Positions 8,643 through 16,483 of a stretch of 64,000 bases of DNA are shown one piece after another. The stretch is from an uncultured Collinsella sp. (lineage in GTDB: Bacteria > Actinomycetota > Coriobacteriia > Coriobacteriales > Coriobacteriaceae): assembly GCA_937982065.1 (NCBI GenBank), contig CALJMO010000053.1, positions 1-64,000 of the forward strand, read 5' to 3'. The position numbers were made by a program, and so were the translations under genes. The notes beneath the pieces are model-generated. The model searched no databases. It saw only the letters and a program-made list of their open reading frames with translations, and had not been told where the DNA came from. Numbering within the stretch: position 1 is the first letter of the stretch; every line of letters begins with the position of its first letter.

Positions 8643-9962
8643 CTATTCCTCCTCGAGCGTGACCTTGCCGCCCAGTAGGCGGTAGTGGTCGAAGAAATCG
8701 GGATAGGACTTGTTGACGGCCTCGGCGCCGTGGATCACGACCTCGCCGGTGGCGCGGCTCGCGGCGATGGCGGCCATCATGGCGATGCGGTGGTCGTTGT
8801 GCGAATCGACCTCGCCGCCGGTGAAGGCATCGACACCCTTGATGATGAGGTCGTCACCGGCGATGCGCACCTGCGCTCCCAGCGCGGTGAGCTCGCGGGT
8901 GGTGGTGACCAGACGGTCAGATTCCTTGATGCGCAGGCGTGCGCAGTCACGGATGAACGTGCGGCCCTGAGCCAGCGATGCCACGGCCGAGATGACGGGC
9001 ACCAGGTCCGGAATGTCGTGGGCGCTCATCTCAAAGCCGGCGAGCTTGTCGGACTGCACGGTGGCGGCGTTGGTGGAGCGCACGATGCGGGCACCAAAGC
9101 GCGAAAGCGCGGCGAGCACGTTGCGGTCGCCCTGTGCGGAGCTCAGCGACACGCCCTCGACGGTGATGGGGTCGGTGCCGATGGCGCCGGCGCACAGCCA
9201 AAAGGCGGCGTTGGACCAGTCTCCCTCGACGGCTACGCTGCCGGGCGTGCGGTACGATCCGCTGTTTACGCGGAAGTTCGTGACCTCGGGCTGGCCGTCC
9301 TTGGCCGGAATACGCTCGACGTTGACCTCGACACCAAAGGCCTTCATGGCCTGGATTGTCAGGTTGATGTAGGGGCGGCTCTCAATGAGGCCGGTCACCT
9401 GCACGCAGGAGGGCTGGGCGAGCAACGGGGCTGCCAGCAGCAGGCCCGAGATGTACTGCGAGCTTACGTTGCCCGGAAGCACAAAGGTGCCCGGGCGCAT
9501 GCGGCCGCTCGTCTTGAGCGGAAAGCCGCCCAGGCCCTGCAGGTCACAACCGGCGGCAATGATCTCGTCCGAGAGCGGGGAGAGTGGGCGGGCGCCCAGG
9601 CGGCCCTTGCCCACGAAGGTGGCATTCGCACCCAGCGCGCAGGCGACGGGCAGCATAAAGCGCAGCGTGGAGCCGCTTTCGCCGCAGTCAAGCGTGCCGC
9701 CGGCAAGGGCCTTGAGCAGGCCAAACTCAACACTCTTCATGGTGGGGTGGACCTGGAAGCCGTCCTCGACGGTCTCGATGCGAGCGCCCAGGGCCGTGAG
9801 ACAGCGCACCGTGGCCTCGATATCGGCGCAGGTGGTGTTGCAGGTGACGTGCGTCTCGCCGTTGGCAAGCGCAGCGCAGATGATCAGGCGATGCGCCATC
9901 GACTTGGACGCGATGGCGGGAACGGTGCCCTTGAGCGGGGACGGGGTGATGCGGGCTAGCAT
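8643..9962 (-). CDS. aroA: 3-phosphoshikimate 1-carboxyvinyltransferase (EPSP synthase)
   Basis: This 439-aa protein joins shikimate-3-phosphate to PEP. Signatures are the N-terminal SKSMAHR (catalytic K20), the LDCGESGSTLRF phosphate loop, and RIKESDR with DHRIAM in the C-terminal half. The ATG at 9962 is chosen because the fold begins there; it overlaps the aroB stop by 7 bases, suggesting translational coupling. Confidence 0.95.
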   Translation of the reverse strand: MLARITPSPLKGTVPAIASKSMAHRLIICAALANGETHVTCNTTCADIEATVRCLTALGARIETVEDGFQVHPTMKSVEFGLLKALAGGTLDCGESGSTLRFMLPVACALGANATFVGKGRLGARPLSPLSDEIIAAGCDLQGLGGFPLKTSGRMRPGTFVLPGNVSSQYISGLLLAAPLLAQPSCVQVTGLIESRPYINLTIQAMKAFGVEVNVERIPAKDGQPEVTNFRVNSGSYRTPGSVAVEGDWSNAAFWLCAGAIGTDPITVEGVSLSSAQGDRNVLAALSRFGARIVRSTNAATVQSDKLAGFEMSAHDIPDLVPVISAVASLAQGRTFIRDCARLRIKESDRLVTTTRELTALGAQVRIAGDDLIIKGVDAFTGGEVDSHNDHRIAMMAAIAASRATGEVVIHGAEAVNKSYPDFFDHYRLLGGKVTLEEE

Positions 9963-11062
9963 GCGGATGCGTCTCCCTTCTGGCCGAGGCCCTCGGCAAT
10001 GAGTTCGTGGAAAGTGGAAAGCGGCGTGCGGTCGATGCTGCAACGGCCAATGTCGTGCGGAATTACCAGGTCGATAGTGTCACCGGCGCGCTTTTTGTCG
10101 TGGAGTGCCTCGGCAAAGACGGCGTCGGCCGAAAGCCTGCAGCGGGTCTTGAGGCCGTGGCGCGCGCAGAGCTCCTCGATGCGAGCGGGAAGTTCGGCGT
10201 CGCAAATGCCGTGCAAGGCCGCGGCGCGCGTGATGATGCCCATGCCGATCGAAACGCAGTTGCCGTGCCCCAGCTCAAAGTTCTCGCAGGCCTCGACGGC
10301 ATGTCCGGCGCTGTGTCCAAAGTTGAGGAGCTTTCGCTGGTTGGTTTCGCGCTCGTCGGCGACGACCACGGCGCGTTTGATGTCGATATTGCGGGCGATG
10401 ATGAGTGCTACGCGGGCCACATCGCGGTTGAGCAGCTCCAGCGTGAGCGGGGTTTTCTCCAACTCGGCGAAGAGCTCGGGGTCGGCGATCACGGCGTGCT
10501 TGACGACCTCGCCGCAGCCGTCGGCGAACTGCTCAGGCGTTAGGGTGGCAAGGCATCCCACGTCGGCGATAACCACGCTCGGCTGCCAAAAGGCACCGGC
10601 GAGATTTTTGCCGGCGGCCAGGTCGATGGCCGTCTTGCCGCCCACCGACGAGTCCACCATGGCGAGCAGGCTCGTGGGGATCTGCACAAACTTGCAGCCA
10701 CGCATGTAGGTGGCGGCCACAAAGCCGGCCACGTCGCCCACGACGCCGCCGCCGAGCGCCACGATCATGTCGGAGCGCGAAAGCTCGTGCTCGGCCACAA
10801 ACTCCAAAATGGCAACATAGGTTTCGGCGCGCTTATGGGCCTCGCCGGCCTCGAAGGTGCAGATGCTCACCTCGTAGCCTGATGCCTCCAGACTCTGCTT
10901 AACTGGCATCTGGTAGAGCGGGCCCACGTTAGTGTCCGTCACGATGACGGCCTTGGTGCCGCCGGCAGTGGCGCGCACGAGCGGTCCCGCCTGCTCCAGC
11001 AAAAACGTGCCTACATGCACCTGGTAGGGGCGTGCGGTGTCGATATCGATGGTAATCGCCAT
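9956..11062 (-). CDS. aroB: 3-dehydroquinate synthase
   Basis: This 368-aa NAD- and metal-dependent enzyme closes DAHP to 3-dehydroquinate. It has the GGGVVGDVAGF motif, PTSLLAMVDSSVGGKTAID, and the metal-ligand region NFGHSAGHAVE with HGNCVSIGM. Length is typical. Confidence 0.96.
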   Translation of the reverse strand: MAITIDIDTARPYQVHVGTFLLEQAGPLVRATAGGTKAVIVTDTNVGPLYQMPVKQSLEASGYEVSICTFEAGEAHKRAETYVAILEFVAEHELSRSDMIVALGGGVVGDVAGFVAATYMRGCKFVQIPTSLLAMVDSSVGGKTAIDLAAGKNLAGAFWQPSVVIADVGCLATLTPEQFADGCGEVVKHAVIADPELFAELEKTPLTLELLNRDVARVALIIARNIDIKRAVVVADERETNQRKLLNFGHSAGHAVEACENFELGHGNCVSIGMGIITRAAALHGICDAELPARIEELCARHGLKTRCRLSADAVFAEALHDKKRAGDTIDLVIPHDIGRCSIDRTPLSTFHELIAEGLGQKGDASAC

Positions 11063-11098
11063 AAGCTTCGGTCCTTTCGACCTGGCGTGATAGGTGGT

Positions 11099-12013
11099 CT
11101 AGTGGGAGGCCTCGTCGTCGAGCGCGCGCTTAATGCGGTCGCCCTCGGCAAGGAGATTCTCCAGATAGCGCTGGTCGCGGTCCTTAAGGGCGCGGCTGTA
11201 GGCGCCAAGCGACTCGATCAGATGGTCGATCTCGAAGGCGAGCGCGTTGGCGTCGTCGATCATGAGCTCGGACCACATTTGCGGGTTGAGGTGCGCCACG
11301 CGGGTGAGATCGCGGTAGCTACCGGCCGAAAAGCCGTGGTGGACCTGGGCGGTCGGACTCTTTACGTAGGCGTTGGATACCACGTGCGCAAGCTGGCTCG
11401 TGAAGGCGATGACGCGGTCGTGCTCGGCGGCGCTGGTCACGCTGAACTTGCCAAAGCCCAAGGGGCGCACCATCTCGCGCACCTGGCCCAAAAGCTCCAG
11501 CTTGAGCGCATCGTCCACTGCGGGCGGCACGAGCACGAGCGGCGCGCCCTGGAACAGGTCGGCGCGGGAGTGCGCATAGCCCGAGTACTGCGTGCCCGCC
11601 ATGGGGTGCGCGCCCACAAAGTAAAAGCCGTGCTCGCGGGCAAGCTCAAAGGCCCGCTCACACACAATGCCCTTGACGCCCACGGTGTCGATCACCACAG
11701 GACCCATGATGGCGTCGGTGTCGGTGGCGTCGGCGAGTGCCTGTGCATGCGCCTCGAGCCACTCGATGCAGGCCTCGGGGTAGCAGGCCAGGACGATGAT
11801 GTCGCATTCGCCGAGTGTCTTGTTGTTGAGCTCTCCGGCGACAGTGCCCATGCTGGCGGCCGTCATGACATCGTCATCGGGGTCCCAGGCCAGCACGCGG
11901 ACGCCCGCCTGTGCATAGCCGCGGGCAAAGCTACCGCCGATGAGGCCCAGGCCGACGATACCGGCGCACTTGGGGCCGCCCTGGTTAACGCGCGCGTTTC
12001 TCACCGTACCCAT
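11099..12013 (-). CDS. tyrA: Prephenate dehydrogenase
   Basis: This 304-aa protein oxidatively decarboxylates prephenate towards tyrosine. The NAD(P)-binding motif GIVGLGLIGGSFA lies near residue 18, followed by VGAHPMAG and the active-site region SAAEHDRVIAFTSQLAH. No C-terminal ACT domain is visible. It starts 3 bases after the aroF stop. Confidence 0.92.
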   Translation of the reverse strand: MGTVRNARVNQGGPKCAGIVGLGLIGGSFARGYAQAGVRVLAWDPDDDVMTAASMGTVAGELNNKTLGECDIIVLACYPEACIEWLEAHAQALADATDTDAIMGPVVIDTVGVKGIVCERAFELAREHGFYFVGAHPMAGTQYSGYAHSRADLFQGAPLVLVPPAVDDALKLELLGQVREMVRPLGFGKFSVTSAAEHDRVIAFTSQLAHVVSNAYVKSPTAQVHHGFSAGSYRDLTRVAHLNPQMWSELMIDDANALAFEIDHLIESLGAYSRALKDRDQRYLENLLAEGDRIKRALDDEASH

Positions 12014-12016
12014 GGG

Positions 12017-13039
12017 TTACTCCATGGTCTCTTGGCAGACAACCTCGCGGATGGCTCGGATGCGGCGCATGGTGTCGTCGAATTGATCGGGGGTGAGGGC
12101 CTGGGCGCCGTCGGACCAGGCGCGGCTCGGCTCGTCGTGGACCTCGATCTCCAGGCCGTTGGCACCGCAGGCGGTCGCGGCGAGCGCCATGGGCTCAACG
12201 TAGCGGGTGTAGCCGGTGGCGTGGCTGGGGTCGGCGACGACGGGCAGGTGCGACAGGTGGTGCAGCACCGGCACGGCGTTGAGGTCGAAGGTATTGCGGG
12301 TACGGGTCTCGAAGGTGCGGATACCGCGCTCGCACAGGATGACGTTGTCGTTGCCCTCGCTCATGATGTACTCGGCTGCCATAAGCAGCTCATCGATCGT
12401 GCCGGACATGCCGCGCTTGAGCAGAATCGGGGTCTGGGTCTTGCCGACCTCCTTGAGCAGGGGGAAATTCTGGGCGTTGCGGGCGCCGATCTGCATGACG
12501 TCAATCTTCTTGTCCAAGAAGACCTGCACGTCGCGTGGGTCCATGATCTCGGTGACGATCGGCATGTCGAGCTCGACAGACGCCTCGCACAGCAGGTCGA
12601 GGCCGGCGGGGCCCATGCCCTGGTAGGCGTAGGGGGAGGTGCGGGGCTTGTAAGCACCGCCGCGCAGCATCGTGGCGCCGGCGGCCTTCACGCGGCGGGC
12701 GATGCGGATGAGGTTCTCGCCCTCGACGGAGCAGGGACCGGCGATGACCTGGAACTGGTCGCCGCCGATCTTGACGCCGTGGCCGCAGTCGATGACGGAG
12801 TCCTCGGGGTGGAACTTGCGGTTGGCGCGCTTGAACGGCTCGGAGACGCGCTGCACGCGCTCGACGACATCCATGGACTCGAGCAGGAACGGGTCGATCT
12901 TGGTCGTATCGCCCACCAGGCCGATGATCGTCTCGTTCTCGCCGCGCGAGACATCGGTCTTCAGGCCCTTTTTCTCAATCCAGCTGACGATATGGCCGAC
13001 GGCCTCGTCGCTGGCGCTCTGCTTTAAAATTGCAATCAT
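12017..13039 (-). CDS. aroF: 3-deoxy-7-phosphoheptulonate synthase, type I-beta, with N-terminal regulatory domain
   Basis: This 340-aa DAHP synthase commits PEP and erythrose-4-phosphate to the pathway. Residues 1 to about 70 form a ferredoxin-like (ACT-like) domain as in the Thermotoga enzyme, where it mediates tyrosine feedback. The barrel follows with AGPCSVE, GGAYKPRTSPYAYQG, IGARNAQN, LLKRGM and PVVADPSHATG. The ATG at 13039 is chosen from the conserved N-terminus MIAILKQ and GAGAGG upstream. It is the first gene of the minus-strand operon, so regulation here would set flux for all eight. Confidence 0.95.
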   Translation of the reverse strand: MIAILKQSASDEAVGHIVSWIEKKGLKTDVSRGENETIIGLVGDTTKIDPFLLESMDVVERVQRVSEPFKRANRKFHPEDSVIDCGHGVKIGGDQFQVIAGPCSVEGENLIRIARRVKAAGATMLRGGAYKPRTSPYAYQGMGPAGLDLLCEASVELDMPIVTEIMDPRDVQVFLDKKIDVMQIGARNAQNFPLLKEVGKTQTPILLKRGMSGTIDELLMAAEYIMSEGNDNVILCERGIRTFETRTRNTFDLNAVPVLHHLSHLPVVADPSHATGYTRYVEPMALAATACGANGLEIEVHDEPSRAWSDGAQALTPDQFDDTMRRIRAIREVVCQETME

Positions 13040-13072
13040 GGTGTGCCTCTCACCTCGATGGATAACTTTTGC

Positions 13073-13097
13073 AAAAACGGCCCGCATCGCGAGCCGT
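13073..13097 (-). terminator. Leader attenuator-like hairpin of the aro operon
   Basis: On the minus strand, ACGGCTCGC and GCGGGCCGT form a 9-bp stem (one G-T pair) with a 3-base loop and a U run. It lies 34 bases upstream of aroF. A 20-codon leader frame (minus strand, 13112 to 13050) containing two Tyr and one Phe codons overlaps it, so ribosome-mediated attenuation is possible. No alternative antiterminator stem was proven. Confidence 0.5.
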
Positions 13098-13202
13098 GTA
13101 TATATGGTGCATGAGAGTTTATACTATCTGACTCGCTTTTGCCTTCTAAAGTGGGCCGTTGCGCCGCGTCTCCCACGTAATTGCAAAGCTTTTTCTTTTA
13201 TT

Positions 13203-13232
13203 TTGATAGCCCGAGGTGCACTTGGGTATAAT
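13203..13232 (+). promoter_or_regulatory. Promoter of tRNA-Arg(CCG)
   Basis: TTGATA at 13203-13208 and a perfect TATAAT at 13227-13232 are 18 bases apart, ending 11 bases before the tRNA. Confidence 0.8.
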
Positions 13233-13243
13233 GCCAAACGTTG

Positions 13244-13320
13244 GCCCTATTAGCTCAGGGGATTAGAGCGTCTGCCTCCGGAGCAGAAGGCCGTTGGTTC
13301 GAATCCAACATGGGGCACCA
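13244..13320 (+). tRNA. tRNA-Arg (anticodon CCG), prophage integration site
   Basis: The 77-base cloverleaf has acceptor GCCCTAT/ATGGGGC (one G-U pair), D-arm GCTC/GAGC, anticodon loop CTCCGGA (CCG), T-arm GTTGG/CCAAC and an encoded CCA. The prophage joins at its last bases, and the integrase gene overlaps it on the opposite strand. The tRNA stays complete because the crossover lies at its very end. Confidence 0.96.
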
Positions 13321-14715
13321 TTCCAATTTTGCTCGAACCCGCTGGATGTCCAATCTGGCGGGTTCGCCCTTCTTGTCGTAGTTCAGCGTGACCAGTATCT
13401 CGTCCTCCGAGACGACAGCCTGCCACACGAACGCCTTCAGCAGCGTCGCGTCGTCGAGCGCCGTCCCGCACTGCAGGAAGTCGGCGAAGCGCTCCGGGTC
13501 TATCCGCTCGTCCGTGATGGCCTCGAGGTCGTACCTCGCGCGCGCCTGCTGCTCCTCGAGCTCGGCTATGCGCTCGTTCACGCCCGGCGCTATCACGCCC
13601 TGCTCGATGGCGTTGAGGATGTTCCTCAGGCCCCTCTCCGCGGCCCTGAGCGAGTCCTCCGCCTGCCTGCGGCGCGCTCTCACCTCGGCAGTGTCCGCGC
13701 GCTCCGCTACCATGTTGGCTATCTGCAGCGCCTCGCCGCGGTCGCCCAGCAGCTCCCTCAGCGCCGAGGCTATGGAGCCCTCGAGCTCCTCGCGCCTGAT
13801 GTTGCGGACGCACGACCCCGGGCAGCTGTAGTACTCGTACTTCACGTTGTTGCGGCCCCTGCCGCTCACGCCCTGCAGGTTCCTGCCGCATTCCGCGCAC
13901 AGCGCCGCCCCCGCGAGGGCGAAGTCGCCCCAGTTCTCGCTCGAGCGCTGCTTGCGGCACTTGATTCCCTGGACCTCCATGAACGTCACCTCGTCCACGA
14001 TCTGCGGCATCCCGCCCTCGCGGACGATGCCTCCCCACTCGTACCTGCCCGTGTACCTTCGGTCGCGCAGCATCTGCTGCACCATCGCCTGGCCGCACGG
14101 GTTGCCCTTGCGCGTCCTGAGGCCGCGCCGCGCGAACTCGCGCGCTATCGCGTTCATGGACATGCGCTCAAGCCTCAGCGCGAAGGCCTCGCGCACCCAC
14201 GCCGCCTGCGCCTCGTCGACCTCGTACTCGTCGTCCCCGTTCCTGCGGTATCCGAAGATGCGCACGCCGTTCGTCTTGCACTTCAGGGCGTTGCCCTCCA
14301 TGCCTCGCTTCGTGCGTATCGCCGTCTTCCTCGACTCGCAGGCGGCGAGCCCCTCGAGCAGCTTCTCGTAGATGATGCCCTCCGGGCTGTCGGGTATCTG
14401 CTCGAGCGCCGAGACCAGCTTGACGCCGTGCGTGGCGAGCTCGCGCTTGTATATCGGCGCGTCGTACTCGCCGCGGCTGAAGCGGTCCATCATGTAGACG
14501 AGCACGATCTCGCTCTCGCCGGCGTTGGCTATCATCCGCTGGAACTCGGGGCGGTCGTCGGTGCGGCCCGATATGGCGTAGTCGCAGTACTCGGCGGCGA
14601 TGGCATAGCCCTCGCGTTTGCACCAGTCGCGGCACACGCGCAGCTGGTCGTCTATCGAGGCCTCGCGCTGCTTGTTGCATGAAAAGCGGGCGTATATCAC
14701 CGCTGTTTTTGGCAT
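13255..14715 (-). CDS. Large serine recombinase (phage integrase), overlapping tRNA-Arg
   Basis: This 486-aa site-specific recombinase has an N-terminal resolvase domain (YARFS with catalytic S12, IDDQ, MMDRFSRG), a recombinase domain near 165-260, a zinc ribbon (CAECG, CPGSC near 285-310) and a coiled coil near 350-400. Large serine integrases join attP and attB at a short core. The last 20 codons (from 13311 down) are antisense tRNA and come from the host. In the excised circle the frame would instead continue into DNA now at 49140-49214. The tail after the motif LEWCP is therefore not a conserved domain. Confidence 0.93.
   Translation of the reverse strand: MPKTAVIYARFSCNKQREASIDDQLRVCRDWCKREGYAIAAEYCDYAISGRTDDRPEFQRMIANAGESEIVLVYMMDRFSRGEYDAPIYKRELATHGVKLVSALEQIPDSPEGIIYEKLLEGLAACESRKTAIRTKRGMEGNALKCKTNGVRIFGYRRNGDDEYEVDEAQAAWVREAFALRLERMSMNAIAREFARRGLRTRKGNPCGQAMVQQMLRDRRYTGRYEWGGIVREGGMPQIVDEVTFMEVQGIKCRKQRSSENWGDFALAGAALCAECGRNLQGVSGRGRNNVKYEYYSCPGSCVRNIRREELEGSIASALRELLGDRGEALQIANMVAERADTAEVRARRRQAEDSLRAAERGLRNILNAIEQGVIAPGVNERIAELEEQQARARYDLEAITDERIDPERFADFLQCGTALDDATLLKAFVWQAVVSEDEILVTLNYDKKGEPARLDIQRVRAKLEWCPMLDSNQRPSAPEADALIP
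13312..13321 (+). other. attL core
   Basis: The sequence ggggcaccat covers the last 9 bases of tRNA-Arg plus one base. The identical 10-mer occurs at 49215-49224, just before the host terminator that should follow the tRNA. A short core fits a serine integrase. Confidence 0.8.
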
Positions 14716-14750
14716 AATATGAAACGGCCTCCTTTCAGAGGTTCTGTGGA

Positions 14751-14804
14751 AAGCCCCACGGGTAGCGCTGCAACGCTGTGACCCCGTGGGGCTTCTTTTT
14801 TTCT
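14751..14804 (+). terminator. Rightward terminator upstream of integrase
   Basis: A perfect 12-bp outer stem (14751-14762 with 14783-14794) contains an inner AGCG/CGCT stem and is followed by a T-rich tract. It would stop rightward transcripts entering from tRNA-Arg, antisense to the integrase. No rightward prophage gene lies before it. Confidence 0.75.
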
Positions 14805-15086
14805 TTACCTATATAAGATGGTAAACGAGTACAGCATCATGTCGCTGTCGCGCGTGTTGGCGCTGACGGCCATCTTGACATCAACGACTTGACAACCTTT
14901 GTCCTGGATGCGCGACAACGTTCCGTCGATGCGCTCGGTAACCTTGTCCTCAAGCTGCGTGGCGGTCGAATACATGGCCTTGCCCGCGACCTGGAACACG
15001 AGGGCGTGAACCTTCCCGTCGCTCACGATGAACTCGTCCGCATCGCTAGCCATCTTCTTAGCGGCGCTTTTGTTGAACATTCCCAT
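14805..15086 (-). CDS. Hypothetical prophage protein next to repressor
   Basis: This 93-aa soluble protein is of unknown function. The N-terminus is basic (FNKSAAKKMASDADEF), followed by an alternating beta/helix pattern and no cysteine motif or membrane segment. It lies between the repressor and the integrase and is probably cotranscribed leftward with them, so expressed in the lysogen. Confidence 0.65.
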   Translation of the reverse strand: MGMFNKSAAKKMASDADEFIVSDGKVHALVFQVAGKAMYSTATQLEDKVTERIDGTLSRIQDKGCQVVDVKMAVSANTRDSDMMLYSFTILYR

Positions 15087-15089
15087 GTG

Positions 15090-15314
15090 TTATTCCTTCC
15101 GTTCGCCAGTATCCCAAGGCCCCGTACCCAATAGTTCGTCAACGGAGCATTCGTAATACCTTGCAAGCTTTATGAGCTTTGATCCATTGATTTCGCGTTG
15201 CCCGCTTTCCATCATCGAGTAAGCGGGAACACCTATACCGAGAACAGCGGCCACTTCGGGCTGCTTCTTCCCATACTTGAGTCTTGTTTCCTTGAGACGG
15301 AATTGCGTGCCCAC
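15090..15314 (-). CDS. CI-like XRE-family repressor
   Basis: This 74-aa single-domain helix-turn-helix protein (RLKETRLKYGKKQPEVAAVLG, then YSMMESGQREIN) matches XRE/HTH_3. It has no peptidase or dimerisation domain, so induction is unlikely to be by LexA-type self-cleavage. GTG at 15314 is chosen because AAGGAGG is 5 bases upstream. It is divergent from a Cro-like gene across a repeat-bearing operator and is the likely lysogeny regulator. Confidence 0.82.
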   Translation of the reverse strand: MGTQFRLKETRLKYGKKQPEVAAVLGIGVPAYSMMESGQREINGSKLIKLARYYECSVDELLGTGPWDTGERKE

Positions 15315-15340
15315 TGTGCCCTCCTTGCTTCTATAGGCAC

Positions 15341-15369
15341 ATTGTACAAAAAAATTTACAAATAGTGAA
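15341..15369 (-). promoter_or_regulatory. Leftward repressor promoter
   Basis: Read on the minus strand, TTCACT (15369-15364) and TACAAT (15346-15341) are separated by 17 bases. The -35 box lies inside an operator copy. Confidence 0.6.
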
Positions 15370-15435
15370 TTCCTTACTTGCAAAAGGTCAGAAGTTCTTC
15401 TATATTCACTATTTGTGAAGTTCACAAATAGTGAA
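15355..15435. promoter_or_regulatory. Lysis-lysogeny operator, three half-site copies
   Basis: TTCACTATTTGTGAA (15405-15419), a G, and its exact reverse complement (15421-15435) form a perfect 31-bp palindrome. A third copy with one mismatch lies at 15355-15369. One copy overlaps the leftward promoter and the pair overlaps the rightward -10 and start point, as expected for CI/Cro operators. Confidence 0.82.
15378..15406 (+). promoter_or_regulatory. Rightward early promoter
   Basis: TTGCAA (15378-15383) and TATATT (15401-15406) are 17 bases apart. The -10 box overlaps the palindromic operator, so binding there should block early transcription. Confidence 0.7.
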
Positions 15436-15447
15436 ATGGAGGTGCAT

Positions 15448-15654
15448 ATGAACCCGATCGCAAGCGAGCGAGTTCGAATCGGTCTTAGCCAAGAAGATTT
15501 GGCAACGAAGCTCGGACTCAAAAGCCGCGCCACTGTTGCTAGCTACGAAAGTGGCGGTGAAATCCCCGGCTCGAAGCTCGTAGCCATGACGAAGCTTTTC
15601 CATTGCTCCGCAGACTACCTGCTTGGACTTACGGAGAACAGGACGGTGGCCTAA
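15448..15654 (+). CDS. Cro-like XRE-family regulator
   Basis: This 68-aa helix-turn-helix protein (RVRIGLSQEDLATKLGL, then VASYESGGEIPG) resembles the divergent repressor. ATG at 15448 follows GGAGG by 5 bases. As first gene of the rightward operon it likely plays the Cro role. Confidence 0.85.
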   Translation: MNPIASERVRIGLSQEDLATKLGLKSRATVASYESGGEIPGSKLVAMTKLFHCSADYLLGLTENRTVA

Positions 15655-15795
15655 ATGGCCGAACAGCAGACGCCCACCAAGCAGCAGGCAGAAAAGCCCA
15701 AAACGCCGCGCGAGCTGGCATTCGACCACATGTGCGACGTGCTGGTCAAGGCGTACCGGGAAAGCGAGCAGAAAGGCGAGAAGCAGGCGCGATGA
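15655..15795 (+). CDS. Small hypothetical early phage protein
   Basis: This 46-aa, charged, mostly helical protein begins 1 base after the Cro-like stop and overlaps the next start (ATGA). It has no recognisable domain. Tight packing supports it being real. Confidence 0.55.
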   Translation: MAEQQTPTKQQAEKPKTPRELAFDHMCDVLVKAYRESEQKGEKQAR

Positions 15796-16145
15796 GGCAG
15801 TGGTCGACACGTGAACTCAAGTACCTCGAAGAGCACGCCGGCGACGGAGCCAGGGAGATAGCCAAGGCGCTGGGCCGCAGCACCGACGCGGTCAAGTGGC
15901 AGGCGCGCAGATGCGGAATATCGCTCCGCCAGCGCTGGATGTGCCCGAAGTGCGGGCGCACGACGTTCAAGCCGCTGAACAGGGCGAACGGCTGGTGCGC
16001 GGAGTGCACGAAGGAGGGCCACGTGGCAGACCTCAGGGAGCAGGCCAACGCGATGCGCGAGGAGGCGGCGAGGGCAAAGCGGAACGACAGGGAGCGGCAG
16101 AGGTGCTACAGCGCCAAGAGCCGCGCCAAAAAAGTCTCAAAATAG
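15792..16145 (+). CDS. SANT/HTH-like protein with zinc ribbon
   Basis: This 117-aa protein has an N-terminal Myb/SANT-like helical segment (WSTRELKYLEEHAG, then AKALGRSTDAVKWQARRCGI) and a zinc knuckle CPKCG with CAEC near residues 51-72. The C-terminus is a basic charged helix. DNA binding is likely. The start overlaps the previous stop (ATGA). Confidence 0.7.
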   Translation: MRQWSTRELKYLEEHAGDGAREIAKALGRSTDAVKWQARRCGISLRQRWMCPKCGRTTFKPLNRANGWCAECTKEGHVADLREQANAMREEAARAKRNDRERQRCYSAKSRAKKVSK

Positions 16146-16201
16146 CCACCCTAAAAGCCACACCTGCATCTACCTGCGGAAACATCAGAAGGGAACACAA
16201 G

Positions 16202-16483
16202 ATGTACACATACAAAGAAGCGAGCGCCCCCAGCTACCAACTTGTGAGCACTCGCCGAAACAGCCCCAGACAAGAGGCTCAGACCATCATAGCACCCAAG
16301 CCATACCGACCGACCGTCCGCGAGCAGCTCGACTCCGATGCGTTCAGGGCGGGGGCCATGGTCGGCTTCATCGCCGCCGCGGTACTGTTCGCGGCGGTCC
16401 TGACCGTCTTCGTCCTCCCGACGATGGACGGCGCGGTCCAGGCGGCCAAGGCCGCATGCGCTGCGGGGGCCGTCAATGCGTAA
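16202..16483 (+). CDS. Small single-pass membrane protein
   Basis: This 93-aa protein has a polar N-terminal half and one strong membrane segment (VGFIAAAVLFAAVLTVFVLP near 55-74). Function is unknown. AGAAGGGA lies upstream of the ATG. Its end overlaps the next gene. Confidence 0.6.
   Translation: MYTYKEASAPSYQLVSTRRNSPRQEAQTIIAPKPYRPTVREQLDSDAFRAGAMVGFIAAAVLFAAVLTVFVLPTMDGAVQAAKAACAAGAVNA

Noticed and set aside
11015..13027. A 670-codon open frame on the plus strand opposite aroB, tyrA and aroF
   Set aside because: It is a codon-bias shadow; the opposite strand encodes three recognised enzymes and this frame has no domain or ribosome site.
13255..13311. Integrase C-terminal residues MLDSNQRPSAPE as a domain
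   Set aside because: These codons are the antisense of tRNA-Arg, a frequent annotation artefact, and reflect the integration event.
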